Shown one piece after another: positions 24,717 to 34,665 of a stretch of 64,000 bases of DNA. Position 1 is the stretch's first letter, and every line of letters starts with the position of its first letter. This DNA is from Paramyrothecium sp. XJ0827 (Eukaryota; Ascomycota; Sordariomycetes; Hypocreales; Stachybotryaceae): positions 2,294,001 to 2,358,000 of the forward strand of contig JAJFPB010000009.1 in assembly GCA_020881915.1 (NCBI GenBank). Direction: 5' to 3'. The notes below the pieces were generated by a model. That model ran no database searches. It was not told where the DNA came from and saw only the letters and a list, made by a program, of their open reading frames with translations. The position numbers and the translations under genes are program-made.

Positions 24717-27700
24717 ATGACTTTGACCGTTGTTACCGCCCGGCATCGCGTGTTGAGGGCTAGGCTTGAGGCAGCCAAAGCAGCCAAAAGCCATGTTGCC
24801 CCTGTAGCTTTGATTTCGGCAATAGAGCCGGAATCTGTCTCGCTGTCCGCTGAGTTGGTCTCTACTCAACAAAAGCAACAAGTGTTACAGATTTCAGCAG
24901 TCGGAGACACAAAACTTGTCAAGTTGTTCTCGCAATATACCCCTGCCCTCCCAGCAGGTATCTACGACGTTGCCGTCAATCATACATTCGATATAACCAA
25001 CAAAAACAAGGATGGGGACGAGGTCAAGCAAACACAGAGTTTGTCATATCCACGAAAGCTGGATATCAGAGCACCACAGCTCTCTCTGGACGACGCCTCC
25101 GTGCACTCCGTCTACCCGCCCCGTGGAGCCGAAATAACTTGTGGCATATTGCCCCATATCGTCCTTCACGACCCTTATCTCCCATGGGCGAGGCATATGG
25201 GATCAGTCGCAAATGGTCAACCCGTTTTGAGCGGAGCAGGTCCGCTGCCATGGCTGGCACTGATGTCCTTTGACCCGAAGGAACTGGTTCTGAGCGAGGA
25301 CGAGATGTACGGAGTGTCGGATGATCGCACGACCGCTTTGATACCGGCAGTAACCACTGCCAAGGGCTTTGAGAAGGCCAAGTTCACTCAAACTCCAACT
25401 TATACGTTGGAATTGAGTGTGGATAGCATAAAACCATCCAAAGACAATCCCGTCAATGTCAAGGGTCCCTTCGCCGGGCCTAAGGCTCTGAAAGTTCCAG
25501 CCTACGTCAAAGGTGATGCCAAGGTCTCCATGATTTTCCCGCGCCGAGATCTGTTCACGGCGCTATTTCCATGGGACGCACCAGAGACTCAATACTATCG
25601 CTACCTAGCTCATGCGAGAGAGGTGGATGCGACGAATTTTGCAGATGTCTTGAATATGAACGACCGTGACGAACGGGATAAGTCGGCTTTTTCGGTTTTG
25701 ATATCGCCTAGATGCGGGCCCATCGATTCAGAGGGACCACGGACCGTGGTAGTCCACTTGGTTTCACTTGAGTCGGTTCAGGCGATCCACGCGGACAAGT
25801 CAAGCTCGACAGAAAGGGTGGCACTCGTATCGCTGCACAGCTGGACGTATAGCAGCACACCCCCCAACAGCGTTGACTTCTTTGATTCCATGCGGGACCT
25901 GGGACGGAGCATCCAGAGACTCCGAGCGCCAGACACTGTCATTGCAGGGCTGTCAAAAGAATCAGAGCCGCTATCCCAGCACCCTTCTGCCGAGCTAAAA
26001 CAAGCAACCTGGCTGGCGAGCCGTTTGAGGGATGGTTATACCTTTGTGCGCCACCGTCTCGGCAATGGAGATGTCACAACTGGCCTCTATCGCTCACCGT
26101 TGACGCCAACGGTCGTTCCCCATCCCATCTCACTGTCCCAAGCCATGAACTTCCCGCCCGCGTCACTGTACGGCACTGACCTGCAGATTGTGGACCGCGA
26201 GACTGGACTCGTGGACCTTACTTACAATCTCGCTTGGGAACTTGGCAAGAGTCTGGCCACGGCAGACAAGGCTTTTTCCACGGCCCTTCTCAGGGTGAGA
26301 AACGCGATACACCAGATGGCAATCCGCGATGCGTCCCAGGCGGTCCTCAAAGATTCTTTCGTAGACCGCAAGGCGCTTCTGGGACGTTTAGATGGGCTAG
26401 CAGACAGCATCTCGCCCGCATTGGCGCCCGTCGACTCGGTGGCGCAACCACGTTGGGTGACTGGGACTTTAAAGTATGGCCTTGCCAATGCTCGATCCAA
26501 GACCAGCTTCTCCAATCCCGACATGGCTGCTGCAATGCGGGTCAGCATTTCCAATGCTGCCGCCGAAATTGCCTTGGATGTGAAGGGCAACGTCTATAAC
26601 GAGACGGACGCTCCGCGCAACCCAGACTGGGCAACTCTCCTGAACTGGGTGCTCGACAAGATGTTTCTCAAGGACATTCCACCCCACTATATCCTACCGG
26701 ACGCGTCTTTTCTCCCGGCAGAGAGTCTCCGTGCTTTCCACGTAGACGATAACTGGATCGATTGTCTGATTGATGGTGCTCTCAGCGTCGTGAACCGGTT
26801 TGACAAGCATGATGGCGGGATCCGGGCGGCCATAAAAGAGCAGATTAATGCGCATTTGCAGTCAGAGCTGGATGCGGGCCACCCGAAGGTGCCCAGCTGG
26901 GGTTTCTTCATGCGGTCTACTGTCGTGAGCGCCTTTCCCAACCTTGAAGTTAAATCAGCGCGTGACGAGGACCACGAAGCATTCCGGAGCAATGTCTGCG
27001 TGCACAATGTTATTGCTGACGACATCATGCTGTGCATGTTCGGCCGAGCTCGATACACAGGCGTGTATCACGAAGGGTTCACCATCGCCCAGCCCAAGCA
27101 CCAGCAGTGCTATGCCGTGGGTGCCGACATAGAAGCTGACAAGATCAAGTTGCTCATTGGAGTCCACAGAGGTACAGCTACTAGCAAGCATGTCGAGGCC
27201 GTATGGGAGAGAACACAGGTCACAATCGGAGATCAAAAACCCAAAGTTGGTACCGTGGTTTTTGATTTTGACCTGCGGATGCTCCAATTCCCTGCCTACA
27301 CAGACTTTCTCAGGGATGCGTTTAGGTCTGGATTCGGTACTACAGACAATCTCCCCGTTGGCGAGGACGATATTACCAGCGCTGTCGTTGCGGACGTGCT
27401 CTCACAGAAGCCACTGTCTATGACCATCAAAGACGCAGAAATGTTGTCTGAGGTCCGAGAACAACCCTACAGAGACATTCTCAACCGACAAGAGCCGAGC
27501 GTTCAAGGGAAAGCAACCATTTCCCCCAAAGGCACATCGACCGCAAGCCGGGCCACTAATAATCCTGTCAAAGATCTTTCACCGACTATGGAGACTGCAA
27601 CCACTGTTGCAACTCAAACAGCAGCCAGTCCGGAGCCAGAGCCATTGCAAGTTCAGCCAAGGTTTATACGTGCCCAACAGAGCGCTCAAGATGTCGGCGC

Positions 27701-28382
27701 TGGCTCGCCTACTGGGCAAGCAGGGGTTTTAGAGGAAGAGGTGCGATTCCTGAACTCGGAAGACTTTGCGCCCGATTTTCGATTTCCCCGGGGATTTGTT
27801 ACTCTCGAAGGTGAAAACGTACAAGGCCGCGGCTACTACGCAGGGGGGACGCTGCAAGACTCACACACAACCAAGAGAGCTATCTGGATACCACTCAACG
27901 GCCGTTGCCGAGCAGCCCTGCTGATCAAGCCGTTGAACGCACCACATAGTCTCTGTCTGAACAAGATGATGTTGAGAATTCCAATCGGCCCACGGTACAC
28001 AGACCCCGCATACTCCACTCTGTTCAACCACCTCAACCGGAGCTCCCAAACCGCCCCCAAAGCGCAGGTCGTAGGACCACGCTGGGTCTGCACCTCCGCA
28101 TACGATATGCCAACAAACCCGCAGTCACAGGCCTACTACGTCATTACGATCCAGCCTCGCGTCGTTTCGGACCCTGCTTTCGGGTGGCGGCTCGAGGACG
28201 TAGGGTCCATCGAGATCTTACTCCCGGAGCTCAACATGCGCATAGATCCATGGCCTACGCCTCGAAAGTATGTCGAGGTCAACGTGCGGCTGGATTACTC
28301 GTGGAATGAGAGGATTCAATGGGAAAAGATTGGTTATAGCATTGAGAACATGCAGCTTTGTAAGTATTTTCAGGTCATGTAA
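24717..28382 (+). CDS. Giant gene B: uncharacterised 1,222-aa protein of the three-gene module
   Basis: Essentially one long exon. I start at ATG 24717, the first in a frame open from 24588. There is no signal peptide or membrane helix. Visible blocks are 'PLPWLALMSFDPKEL' (about residue 177), 'YYRYLAHAREVDATNF', 'FSVLISPRCGP' followed by 'TVVVHLVSLESV' (about 344), and 'VALVSLHSWTY'. From memory these match blocks in long uncharacterised bacterial proteins that sit beside DUF6603 proteins, so B would be a eukaryotic member of an unnamed family. A Ser/Thr/Pro-rich linker (about residues 930-985) leads to a C-terminal beta-rich domain of about 220 aa with 'GRGYYAGGTL' and 'GPRWVCTSAYDMPT'. A GTAAGT site at 28361 suggests a terminal intron and a slightly different C-terminus. 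Confidence 0.75.
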   Translation: MTLTVVTARHRVLRARLEAAKAAKSHVAPVALISAIEPESVSLSAELVSTQQKQQVLQISAVGDTKLVKLFSQYTPALPAGIYDVAVNHTFDITNKNKDGDEVKQTQSLSYPRKLDIRAPQLSLDDASVHSVYPPRGAEITCGILPHIVLHDPYLPWARHMGSVANGQPVLSGAGPLPWLALMSFDPKELVLSEDEMYGVSDDRTTALIPAVTTAKGFEKAKFTQTPTYTLELSVDSIKPSKDNPVNVKGPFAGPKALKVPAYVKGDAKVSMIFPRRDLFTALFPWDAPETQYYRYLAHAREVDATNFADVLNMNDRDERDKSAFSVLISPRCGPIDSEGPRTVVVHLVSLESVQAIHADKSSSTERVALVSLHSWTYSSTPPNSVDFFDSMRDLGRSIQRLRAPDTVIAGLSKESEPLSQHPSAELKQATWLASRLRDGYTFVRHRLGNGDVTTGLYRSPLTPTVVPHPISLSQAMNFPPASLYGTDLQIVDRETGLVDLTYNLAWELGKSLATADKAFSTALLRVRNAIHQMAIRDASQAVLKDSFVDRKALLGRLDGLADSISPALAPVDSVAQPRWVTGTLKYGLANARSKTSFSNPDMAAAMRVSISNAAAEIALDVKGNVYNETDAPRNPDWATLLNWVLDKMFLKDIPPHYILPDASFLPAESLRAFHVDDNWIDCLIDGALSVVNRFDKHDGGIRAAIKEQINAHLQSELDAGHPKVPSWGFFMRSTVVSAFPNLEVKSARDEDHEAFRSNVCVHNVIADDIMLCMFGRARYTGVYHEGFTIAQPKHQQCYAVGADIEADKIKLLIGVHRGTATSKHVEAVWERTQVTIGDQKPKVGTVVFDFDLRMLQFPAYTDFLRDAFRSGFGTTDNLPVGEDDITSAVVADVLSQKPLSMTIKDAEMLSEVREQPYRDILNRQEPSVQGKATISPKGTSTASRATNNPVKDLSPTMETATTVATQTAASPEPEPLQVQPRFIRAQQSAQDVGAGSPTGQAGVLEEEVRFLNSEDFAPDFRFPRGFVTLEGENVQGRGYYAGGTLQDSHTTKRAIWIPLNGRCRAALLIKPLNAPHSLCLNKMMLRIPIGPRYTDPAYSTLFNHLNRSSQTAPKAQVVGPRWVCTSAYDMPTNPQSQAYYVITIQPRVVSDPAFGWRLEDVGSIEILLPELNMRIDPWPTPRKYVEVNVRLDYSWNERIQWEKIGYSIENMQLCKYFQVM

Positions 28383-29274
28383 GTCTATCTCAAAAGCTTC
28401 TGCTTCTATCTAGGAGATAATGCCGTGCTGAGTCCTACTGGTCTCAACCTTGATTGCGTGCTCTTTATCTAGGATTGTGCCCCTCTCCTTGATAACAGAT
28501 GACACTAGTACTAAAGTCGTGGACGCCAAAACCCCATGTGGCCATTCTCGCTTGAAAAACGACATGGTTCAACCCTGCATCCATACCAAGGAACTGTTGG
28601 CAGGTGTATTAACTATGTCGCTGACCAAAATGCATGTAAGAAAAACCGTTCAACTTCCTGGCGTTGACCGTTACGCATATTATTAGCTTGTATGTAAGTC
28701 AGACGCCACCAAAGTTGGTACCGGGTTTCCAACATTGGGGTCTCGGCAGTTCGCCGTGCATGTGAGCAGGAAACTAGACGGTAGGGATGGTGTAGGGCTA
28801 GGATCCCAGTTCTGTGGTCCAAGCCCATGGCCGGGGTTCGGCGCCCAGGGGGGTCGGTGAGCTGAAAGCCGCATTGCATAATATTGATGTTAGTCTCATG
28901 AGATTCGGCTTACACCCTCCCCCCATGACAAGAAATGACACCCCTAGGTAGGTCAGTCAGTCCACAATGGACGTCAGAATGTCTCAATGGTTGTTTAGGG
29001 CGGGAGACTTACAAGAGAGAACTATGTGAGTTCGCGAAAGATGGTGCAGCACCAAAACGTGTAGTCTACTTTTTCCGGCGAGAAGTCTTCCTCGTTAGCA
29101 CAATTTTGCAGTACTACAGTATCCTATTTGGAAGTTGGTAAGACACTCGACGAGGGTATTGGGGCTCGGATCAATCACAGGAGACCATTGTCCGTGGTGC
29201 GTCTTCATCTCTGGAGGGACACTGAATTGGCCTGAAACCACCACCTTGTCTTCAACCCAAGCCCTGGATCCATC
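28383..29274. other. Intergenic between giant genes B and C
   Basis: About 890 bp. 28730-28870 is rich in short G/C tracts. No gene or repeat is supported; it presumably carries the promoter of C. Confidence 0.5.
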
Positions 29275-32200
29275 ATGTCGTCCGAGTCACATGTAGTTCT
29301 CGTGCCCATGAAACTCGATGCATTCGTTCTGAACGACCAGACATGCAAGGGCTCTTCAAAGCTGGCCGCAATCCAGCGGCCAGACTACAAGACGCTCCGC
29401 GCCGAGTCAGAATTTGTCGAGCCGGACGTGCTGCCTCCTATTGATGTCTTCAACTCGGCCGAGGAGAACCCTAGGCTCCACAACCCCGGGACTGGAGAGA
29501 GGCTCGTGAACCGCCCAGGCATCTACCTGCATTGGGTGATGCCACAGTGCTACCGTCACGCGGTGGCAGCGACGGGGGAGGCGGTAGCAGATCATGCGAT
29601 GGGGAAGCTGAAATCGGGATACTTCGCTGGCAAGGGGACGCCCGCCGACATTGATAAACTGGAGGACCATTCCCTCAAGCTCAGTTACCGCGCGTGCCCG
29701 AATCGATTCTTCGTGATACGGTGCATGAAGGTGACTTACAAGCGGCCCGACGGGTCAGAGGTTTCCATGGAAGTGGCAAGCTGTTACGTCGTCTGCAGCG
29801 ATCGTGTGCGATTTCTCGGGAATATCCCTTTCGACCAGGATTTGGACATCGAGTCCAGCCCCTTTCTGGATCCCCATGTCGCCATCGACAGACAGGCTGA
29901 GGTATTCCTCGGTCTTAAGCAGAGGCTCGAGGAGTGGGAGGAGGATGAACTATCCCTACGCCACACGCCACTGACCATCATCGGCTGCTCGAACCCGTAC
30001 TTTGCCGATTACCAACCGCAAAACGCCGGCGTGTTCAGCATCCACGATGACATGAGTTACCACGATGGCACGACGCTGTTCAAGGATTGGAAGAGCGCCA
30101 CCGCCCTGTACCACGTGCTCGGCTGGCACACGGACCTGGAACTGGATCCGTTCCACCTGCACCCGCTGACGACAAATCTCGAGTCACCTCCTACCAACAA
30201 GGAGAGGCTAGTTGACTGCTTCATGGAACTTGCGGGAGGTGAAGAGTCTCAAGAAAAGTACAAGTCATGGCTTGAAGATCCCGTCAATGGTCGTGTGCTG
30301 TGTCACGGATCCATATACGGAGTGCAAGCGTTCTACGAAGGGACCAGAGCAGGGGGCTCCCGCGTAGATCGTCTCCAAGACTCCATTAACAGAAGCCATC
30401 CAATCGCTGTGGGCGCGACGAGTCTGGATGCTCTATTTGCATGGCTCGACGTCCAGCAGGCCGAGGACCCTACATCCGCCCAAGCCCTGGTAGTGCAGGA
30501 GATCCTTGCCCTTCAGAGACTGCTGTTGGCTCGTGAGGAGGATCTCGACGGCCAGGCAGCGGCCGAGGAGCAGCTCTCCTTCGACCACTATCACGGCGAG
30601 GACGGAGAGGCGCATTTTCATTTCTCCTCTGCCGAGACCAGCGACGCCACGGAGCTTTACATTCCCTCCGAAAACATCTTAGCGAAGCTGGAGGCGCTAA
30701 ATGACATGAAAAAGCTCTCAGATGCGGCGGTGAAGGAGATTCGACATCTGCAATGGGAACTCTTTGCTGAGTGGTGGAAGGCCGTCACTTTCAAAGCGAA
30801 CATTAATGAGAGCGCGGCGTCCACCCTGGCGCGAAAGAACAGTATCAAGGCCCGAGTTGCCGCCATATCAAATGAGCTCGAGGCATTGGAGGACGGGGCC
30901 GACGGCAGCGGCAACGAGGCGGACGGGCTGTCTCTCCCACAACTCGACGAGAAGATCCAGAAGAGCCTCCGCCGACTTGGTTCCGAAGAGGAGCTACTCC
31001 ACGCAAAGGTCTCGGTCACAGCCGGCACAGGAGACAGGTTCTACCTACCCAAGGACCCCACGGTGCTCGTCGGTGGGGTCCCCTCAGGGTGGCCATCCGG
31101 ATTCGACGAGCCCTTGCCGGTCCGGCTCGAGCAGCAAGCCTACTCGAGATACGGTCCTCAATCAAAGGAGCGTGCCAGCCAAGGCTCATCAGACTCGACC
31201 CAACAGCCGACTGTCCATTTCTGGGGCTCATATGACAAGTGCTTTAACGAAGCTGTCCGCAAATTGCCCACGCCACTGCAAGAAGCCGCAAGATATCTAG
31301 TAACGAAAGAGCTTACCACCTTACAGTGGATCGGCGAAGCCCTGGAAAATGGTGTCGATTTCCCGCCGGCCTATTTTCTGGATGGCGATCGGTGGTACGA
31401 GCAACCGCTGTGTCCGCTGTTTGTCGAGTGGGAGGTCGAATATCATCACCTTGATTTTGAGCACTGGGAGTTTATCAAAGGTGACGATGACGAATATCGG
31501 TACTATATCAAGAAGGACAGGGCGGCTTCGTCGATGCCGCGCGATGTCCGCATCATCTCGGGGAGGTCGATGGTCACCGCCGAGGCGCAGCTGTCGTTGC
31601 AAAAGTCTGTCAAGGAACTTCTCGACACGACGCCCGAGACGACGGCGGCAGATGTGCTTAACAAGTACCGAACAGAACAGGATGAGAAGGATTTGCTGAA
31701 GAGGCTCTCCAAGATCGAGTACTTCTCCAGCAAGCTGGACGGGTTCCGCAGCCAGCTCATCACTAGGTCACCTGGGACACACCTCAAGCCAAGCTTCTTG
31801 GCTGAGGCTGAGGGTCTCAACCAACCCTTCCTAGACCGTCTCGCAGAAGACTTTGGCATTAGTCGTGACCACCTGGGCAAAATGGACTCGTTGTCAGAGA
31901 CGACGCCGTTTGCCAGTCTCAACGATATCGCCATCCCGCCCAACCAATCCGCATCAAGCGTCTTATGTCCGTTCAAGCCAGTCAGCCACGGTCAGTTCCG
32001 CTTTACCAAGTACTCCATTGTGGATAAGTTTGGTCAAGTCCTCACCGCACCAAGCCCCCTGCACCCTTGCACCAGCGCCGAGTACAGCCTCGGTAGGCTG
32101 GCCTCGGGTGATCCCAACACCATCGATGGGGCACCCGCCAATGTCGAAAACGAGTTCGTGCAGATACCGCCCGGCATCAACCAGCCAGCGCGGTGGAATG

Positions 32201-33528
32201 CTGAATTCATGGTCCTAGATGAGAAACGAAATACCTGGAGGCCAGCGGGCGAGTATGAAAACCCCATTTGGGGTTGGTTGATGGTCGACTATACGGACAA
32301 GAGCATCCAAGTATTCAAGCCCGACGGGCAGTTTTACTTCGAGATCGGCCTCTACAACGGCGGCCGGGACTCGGTCAGCATGCGGACCAACCTGCCCGAG
32401 TTCGATTTGCCCGCACCATCCACCGGAGTCAGGCCGGTTGCGGGTGGTGGTCCCGATGAGCGCGCTGAGAGTATCGCGACTGGCACCACGCAGCTAGACG
32501 CTTTCCTGAGGCTGCTGCTTCCGTCGCCAGAAGACCCGATGCCAGTCCTTCCATTTGCCATCTTCTCAACCATGTCAAAGGCCATGGAGGACGGCTCCCT
32601 CGCGGTCCCGCGGAACAACCTTACAGACAGCCTGCCCGTGTCAATGGGTCGCCCAATAGCCCTGGTGAACACGGGCTGGTCGCTGGAGCTCTCCGTCCCG
32701 CCTTACGAAAACGAGTCCAGCATCGTCCCGGGCCAGCCGCCTGCAGGCAAACAGCTGCTCGACTATTCGTTCCCGCTCAATCTGGGAGATGGCTTCAATC
32801 GGCGGGACGGCTTAATTGGCTACTTCAAATATCCGACTTCGTCTCCAACTGAAACTTCGTCTTCGCCGCTAGATATCTACAGGGGCTTTGACTATGGGAC
32901 TCTCTATACTTACTTCAAAGAAGAAGACGATCTTCCGGTCGGACCCGACCCACGAGTCATCATCGACACGGCCAACCTGCCCAGGTTTAAGCCTTTTTAC
33001 ATGCACCCGTCTGCCTACGGCTCGCCTGAGGCGTACCATGGTGACCGCAACTCGCAGTTGCAGGTCTTCTCCACTCTTCTCGACCCTTTCGCTCCGATCA
33101 GCGGATCCTCGGGCATCCTGCCTATTAAACCGCTCAGCTTGCCCAGCTGGGCGGTGGAGCGCGCCCTCAAGAATCTCAAGGCGTCGATCCGTGTCGGGCC
33201 CACGCTGCTGCCCGTCGACCTGCCGGCCTTCCGCCTTGATCGCATGCCAACGAGCGTCGAGCAGATCGCGAACGTGGCCCGTGGCGAGGTGGGTGAGGGA
33301 AACATCAGCGAGGGCCTGCCCATCCCGGCCATGGCCAATGGACAGTGGGCATGGTTGCAGCCTTATCCGGCCAGCGACGGCGGTACTGCCGATGCGACCA
33401 GGGGTCTGGATTTGTTGTACAACGCGTATAGCGTTTGTGCTAACGATTCTCGACCTCGGTTGGATGAACTATCACTTCTGTGCGTCGTTGAGGGCTATCT
33501 AGAGTTGACGAAGCCCATGGGCACGTAG
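29275..33528 (+). CDS. Giant gene C: intronless 1,417-aa protein of the three-gene module
   Basis: A single exon of 4,254 nt, unusual in a region where most genes have several introns. The product lacks a signal peptide or membrane helix and is probably cytosolic. The N-terminus has 'VPMKLDAFVLND', 'IQRPDYKTLR', and 'RPGIYLHWVMPQCYR' (about residues 79-93). Later come 'CPNRFFVIRCM', a charged helical insert (about 400-580) with coiled-coil character, 'PLCPLFVEWEVEYHH' (about 710), 'GRSMVTAEAQLSL', 'RFTKYSIVDKFGQV', 'ENPIWGWLMVDY', 'GRPIALVNTGWSLEL', 'GDGFNRRDGLIGYF' and 'NGQWAWLQPY'. I recall the same ordered blocks in long uncharacterised actinobacterial and other bacterial proteins that accompany DUF6603 genes. 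No catalytic motif is recognised. Single-exon structure plus bacterial likeness suggests horizontal origin, which remains inference. Confidence 0.85.
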   Translation: MSSESHVVLVPMKLDAFVLNDQTCKGSSKLAAIQRPDYKTLRAESEFVEPDVLPPIDVFNSAEENPRLHNPGTGERLVNRPGIYLHWVMPQCYRHAVAATGEAVADHAMGKLKSGYFAGKGTPADIDKLEDHSLKLSYRACPNRFFVIRCMKVTYKRPDGSEVSMEVASCYVVCSDRVRFLGNIPFDQDLDIESSPFLDPHVAIDRQAEVFLGLKQRLEEWEEDELSLRHTPLTIIGCSNPYFADYQPQNAGVFSIHDDMSYHDGTTLFKDWKSATALYHVLGWHTDLELDPFHLHPLTTNLESPPTNKERLVDCFMELAGGEESQEKYKSWLEDPVNGRVLCHGSIYGVQAFYEGTRAGGSRVDRLQDSINRSHPIAVGATSLDALFAWLDVQQAEDPTSAQALVVQEILALQRLLLAREEDLDGQAAAEEQLSFDHYHGEDGEAHFHFSSAETSDATELYIPSENILAKLEALNDMKKLSDAAVKEIRHLQWELFAEWWKAVTFKANINESAASTLARKNSIKARVAAISNELEALEDGADGSGNEADGLSLPQLDEKIQKSLRRLGSEEELLHAKVSVTAGTGDRFYLPKDPTVLVGGVPSGWPSGFDEPLPVRLEQQAYSRYGPQSKERASQGSSDSTQQPTVHFWGSYDKCFNEAVRKLPTPLQEAARYLVTKELTTLQWIGEALENGVDFPPAYFLDGDRWYEQPLCPLFVEWEVEYHHLDFEHWEFIKGDDDEYRYYIKKDRAASSMPRDVRIISGRSMVTAEAQLSLQKSVKELLDTTPETTAADVLNKYRTEQDEKDLLKRLSKIEYFSSKLDGFRSQLITRSPGTHLKPSFLAEAEGLNQPFLDRLAEDFGISRDHLGKMDSLSETTPFASLNDIAIPPNQSASSVLCPFKPVSHGQFRFTKYSIVDKFGQVLTAPSPLHPCTSAEYSLGRLASGDPNTIDGAPANVENEFVQIPPGINQPARWNAEFMVLDEKRNTWRPAGEYENPIWGWLMVDYTDKSIQVFKPDGQFYFEIGLYNGGRDSVSMRTNLPEFDLPAPSTGVRPVAGGGPDERAESIATGTTQLDAFLRLLLPSPEDPMPVLPFAIFSTMSKAMEDGSLAVPRNNLTDSLPVSMGRPIALVNTGWSLELSVPPYENESSIVPGQPPAGKQLLDYSFPLNLGDGFNRRDGLIGYFKYPTSSPTETSSSPLDIYRGFDYGTLYTYFKEEDDLPVGPDPRVIIDTANLPRFKPFYMHPSAYGSPEAYHGDRNSQLQVFSTLLDPFAPISGSSGILPIKPLSLPSWAVERALKNLKASIRVGPTLLPVDLPAFRLDRMPTSVEQIANVARGEVGEGNISEGLPIPAMANGQWAWLQPYPASDGGTADATRGLDLLYNAYSVCANDSRPRLDELSLLCVVEGYLELTKPMGT

Positions 33529-34149
33529 AAGCACCCACAGTTAAGGAATATTTGGCCGAACCCATACCATCTCTACGATAGTTTAACTTTCATTATCATG
33601 ATTGTTGATTTCTGATCGAATTTGTATTTGAGGATTTCCATTCAGCATATCTGAACCGGTTGAAGAGTCTGGACATTCTCTGTCTATCACTTAGCTATTT
33701 ATTATGCCATGAGGGTAGCCTCTGCCAACGAGCTCAGATCTGCTACGTTAGTTTAGCTCCCACCCCACTCTCCACCACCCAAATTAATCCCCATTTGCCA
33801 GACGCAGTTTATAATTCATAACAGGTGCCCTCTAGGTTTAAGGATAAACTTCAAGAGAATCGAAGTCTCATGGAGAAGGTTTCAGGATCTTTGGACTGGC
33901 TAAACGCTCAAATGTCTGTATATTCGTTTAGCGCCACTAAACCTAAACTCGGATGATAACGCATAGAGGTTTGCATGTGAAGAAGCCTGAACTGCAATTT
34001 CGGTTAGCTTGATAATAATATTGCGGCATGATTAAGTTAACAGTAGGAATGATAAAAGGTCAGCTATCCAGATTCAACATAACCTACTCGTTGCTCAATT
34101 AACTATTATTATCCTCGATGTCCTGCTTACTAAACAGCCCCTGGTCCTT
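33529..34149. other. AT-rich intergenic stretch before the mobile element
   Basis: About 620 bp of AT-rich sequence without coding signal. It ends with CTGGTCCTT (34141-34149), the left copy of a 9-bp direct repeat that flanks the element. Confidence 0.6.
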
Positions 34150-34372
34150 GGGGCCCCATAGGGACACGCCTAGGCGCCTCTCCACTTCTGCACGCGTAGG
34201 CGTGCGGATTATGTCAGCCCCCAATTTGGCACAACTCCACAACTGCATTTCGAGTTTGAGGCTGGCGGGTTTCAGAATCCCGAGATTCAGAACTGCAATG
34301 AATTCCTAATTATCAAGCTGAATACAATTCCTGCTGCTCTTTTCCATCATTCTCAGCCGCCTCCCAGATGTC
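34150..34372 (+). repeat. Left terminal inverted arm
   Basis: 223 bp, reverse complement of 38229-38452. It begins GGGGCCCCATAGGG and ends at CTCCCAGATGTC. Confidence 0.85.
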
Positions 34373-34469
34373 GCGCATGCCTCTTCTGCTAGAAAATGGA
34401 TTACTTTCCATCTCTGCCGCTACCTGAGCCTCCACCCGATCATCTTCTGCATACTTGGGCATTGTAGAG

Positions 34470-34605
34470 TAGAGGGAGCTCTACCCACTTCTCTACCCTA
34501 CCCAGGTAGAGGAGTGGTCTCCTCTACCCTACCCAGGTAGAATGGGTAGAGTAGTGGGTAGAGTAGTGGGTAGAGTAGTGGGTAGATTGGTGGATAGACT
34601 ATAAG
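34470..34605 (+). repeat. Subterminal minisatellite of GGGTAGAGTAGT units
   Basis: Direct copies of a 12-bp GGGTAGAGTAGT-like unit run from about 34544 to 34600. They are preceded by inverted, diverged copies (CTACCC, AGGTAGAG) from 34470. Arrays of short motifs just inside the ends are typical transposase-binding regions of hAT elements; that role here is inference. Confidence 0.65.
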
Positions 34606-34665
34606 GTAGGTAGGGAAGGCAGATGCTGTATATATGCTCAATTCTCCGTAATAAGCCACCTTGTA

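Noticed and set aside
30764..33502. Several 100-200-codon frames on both strands inside gene C
   Set aside because: They are shadows of a GC-rich, strongly coding main frame and have no domain content.
17461..33528. Secondary-metabolite cluster (PKS/NRPS) as explanation of the giant genes
   Set aside because: No ketosynthase, adenylation, condensation or carrier-protein motif is seen in any of the three proteins.
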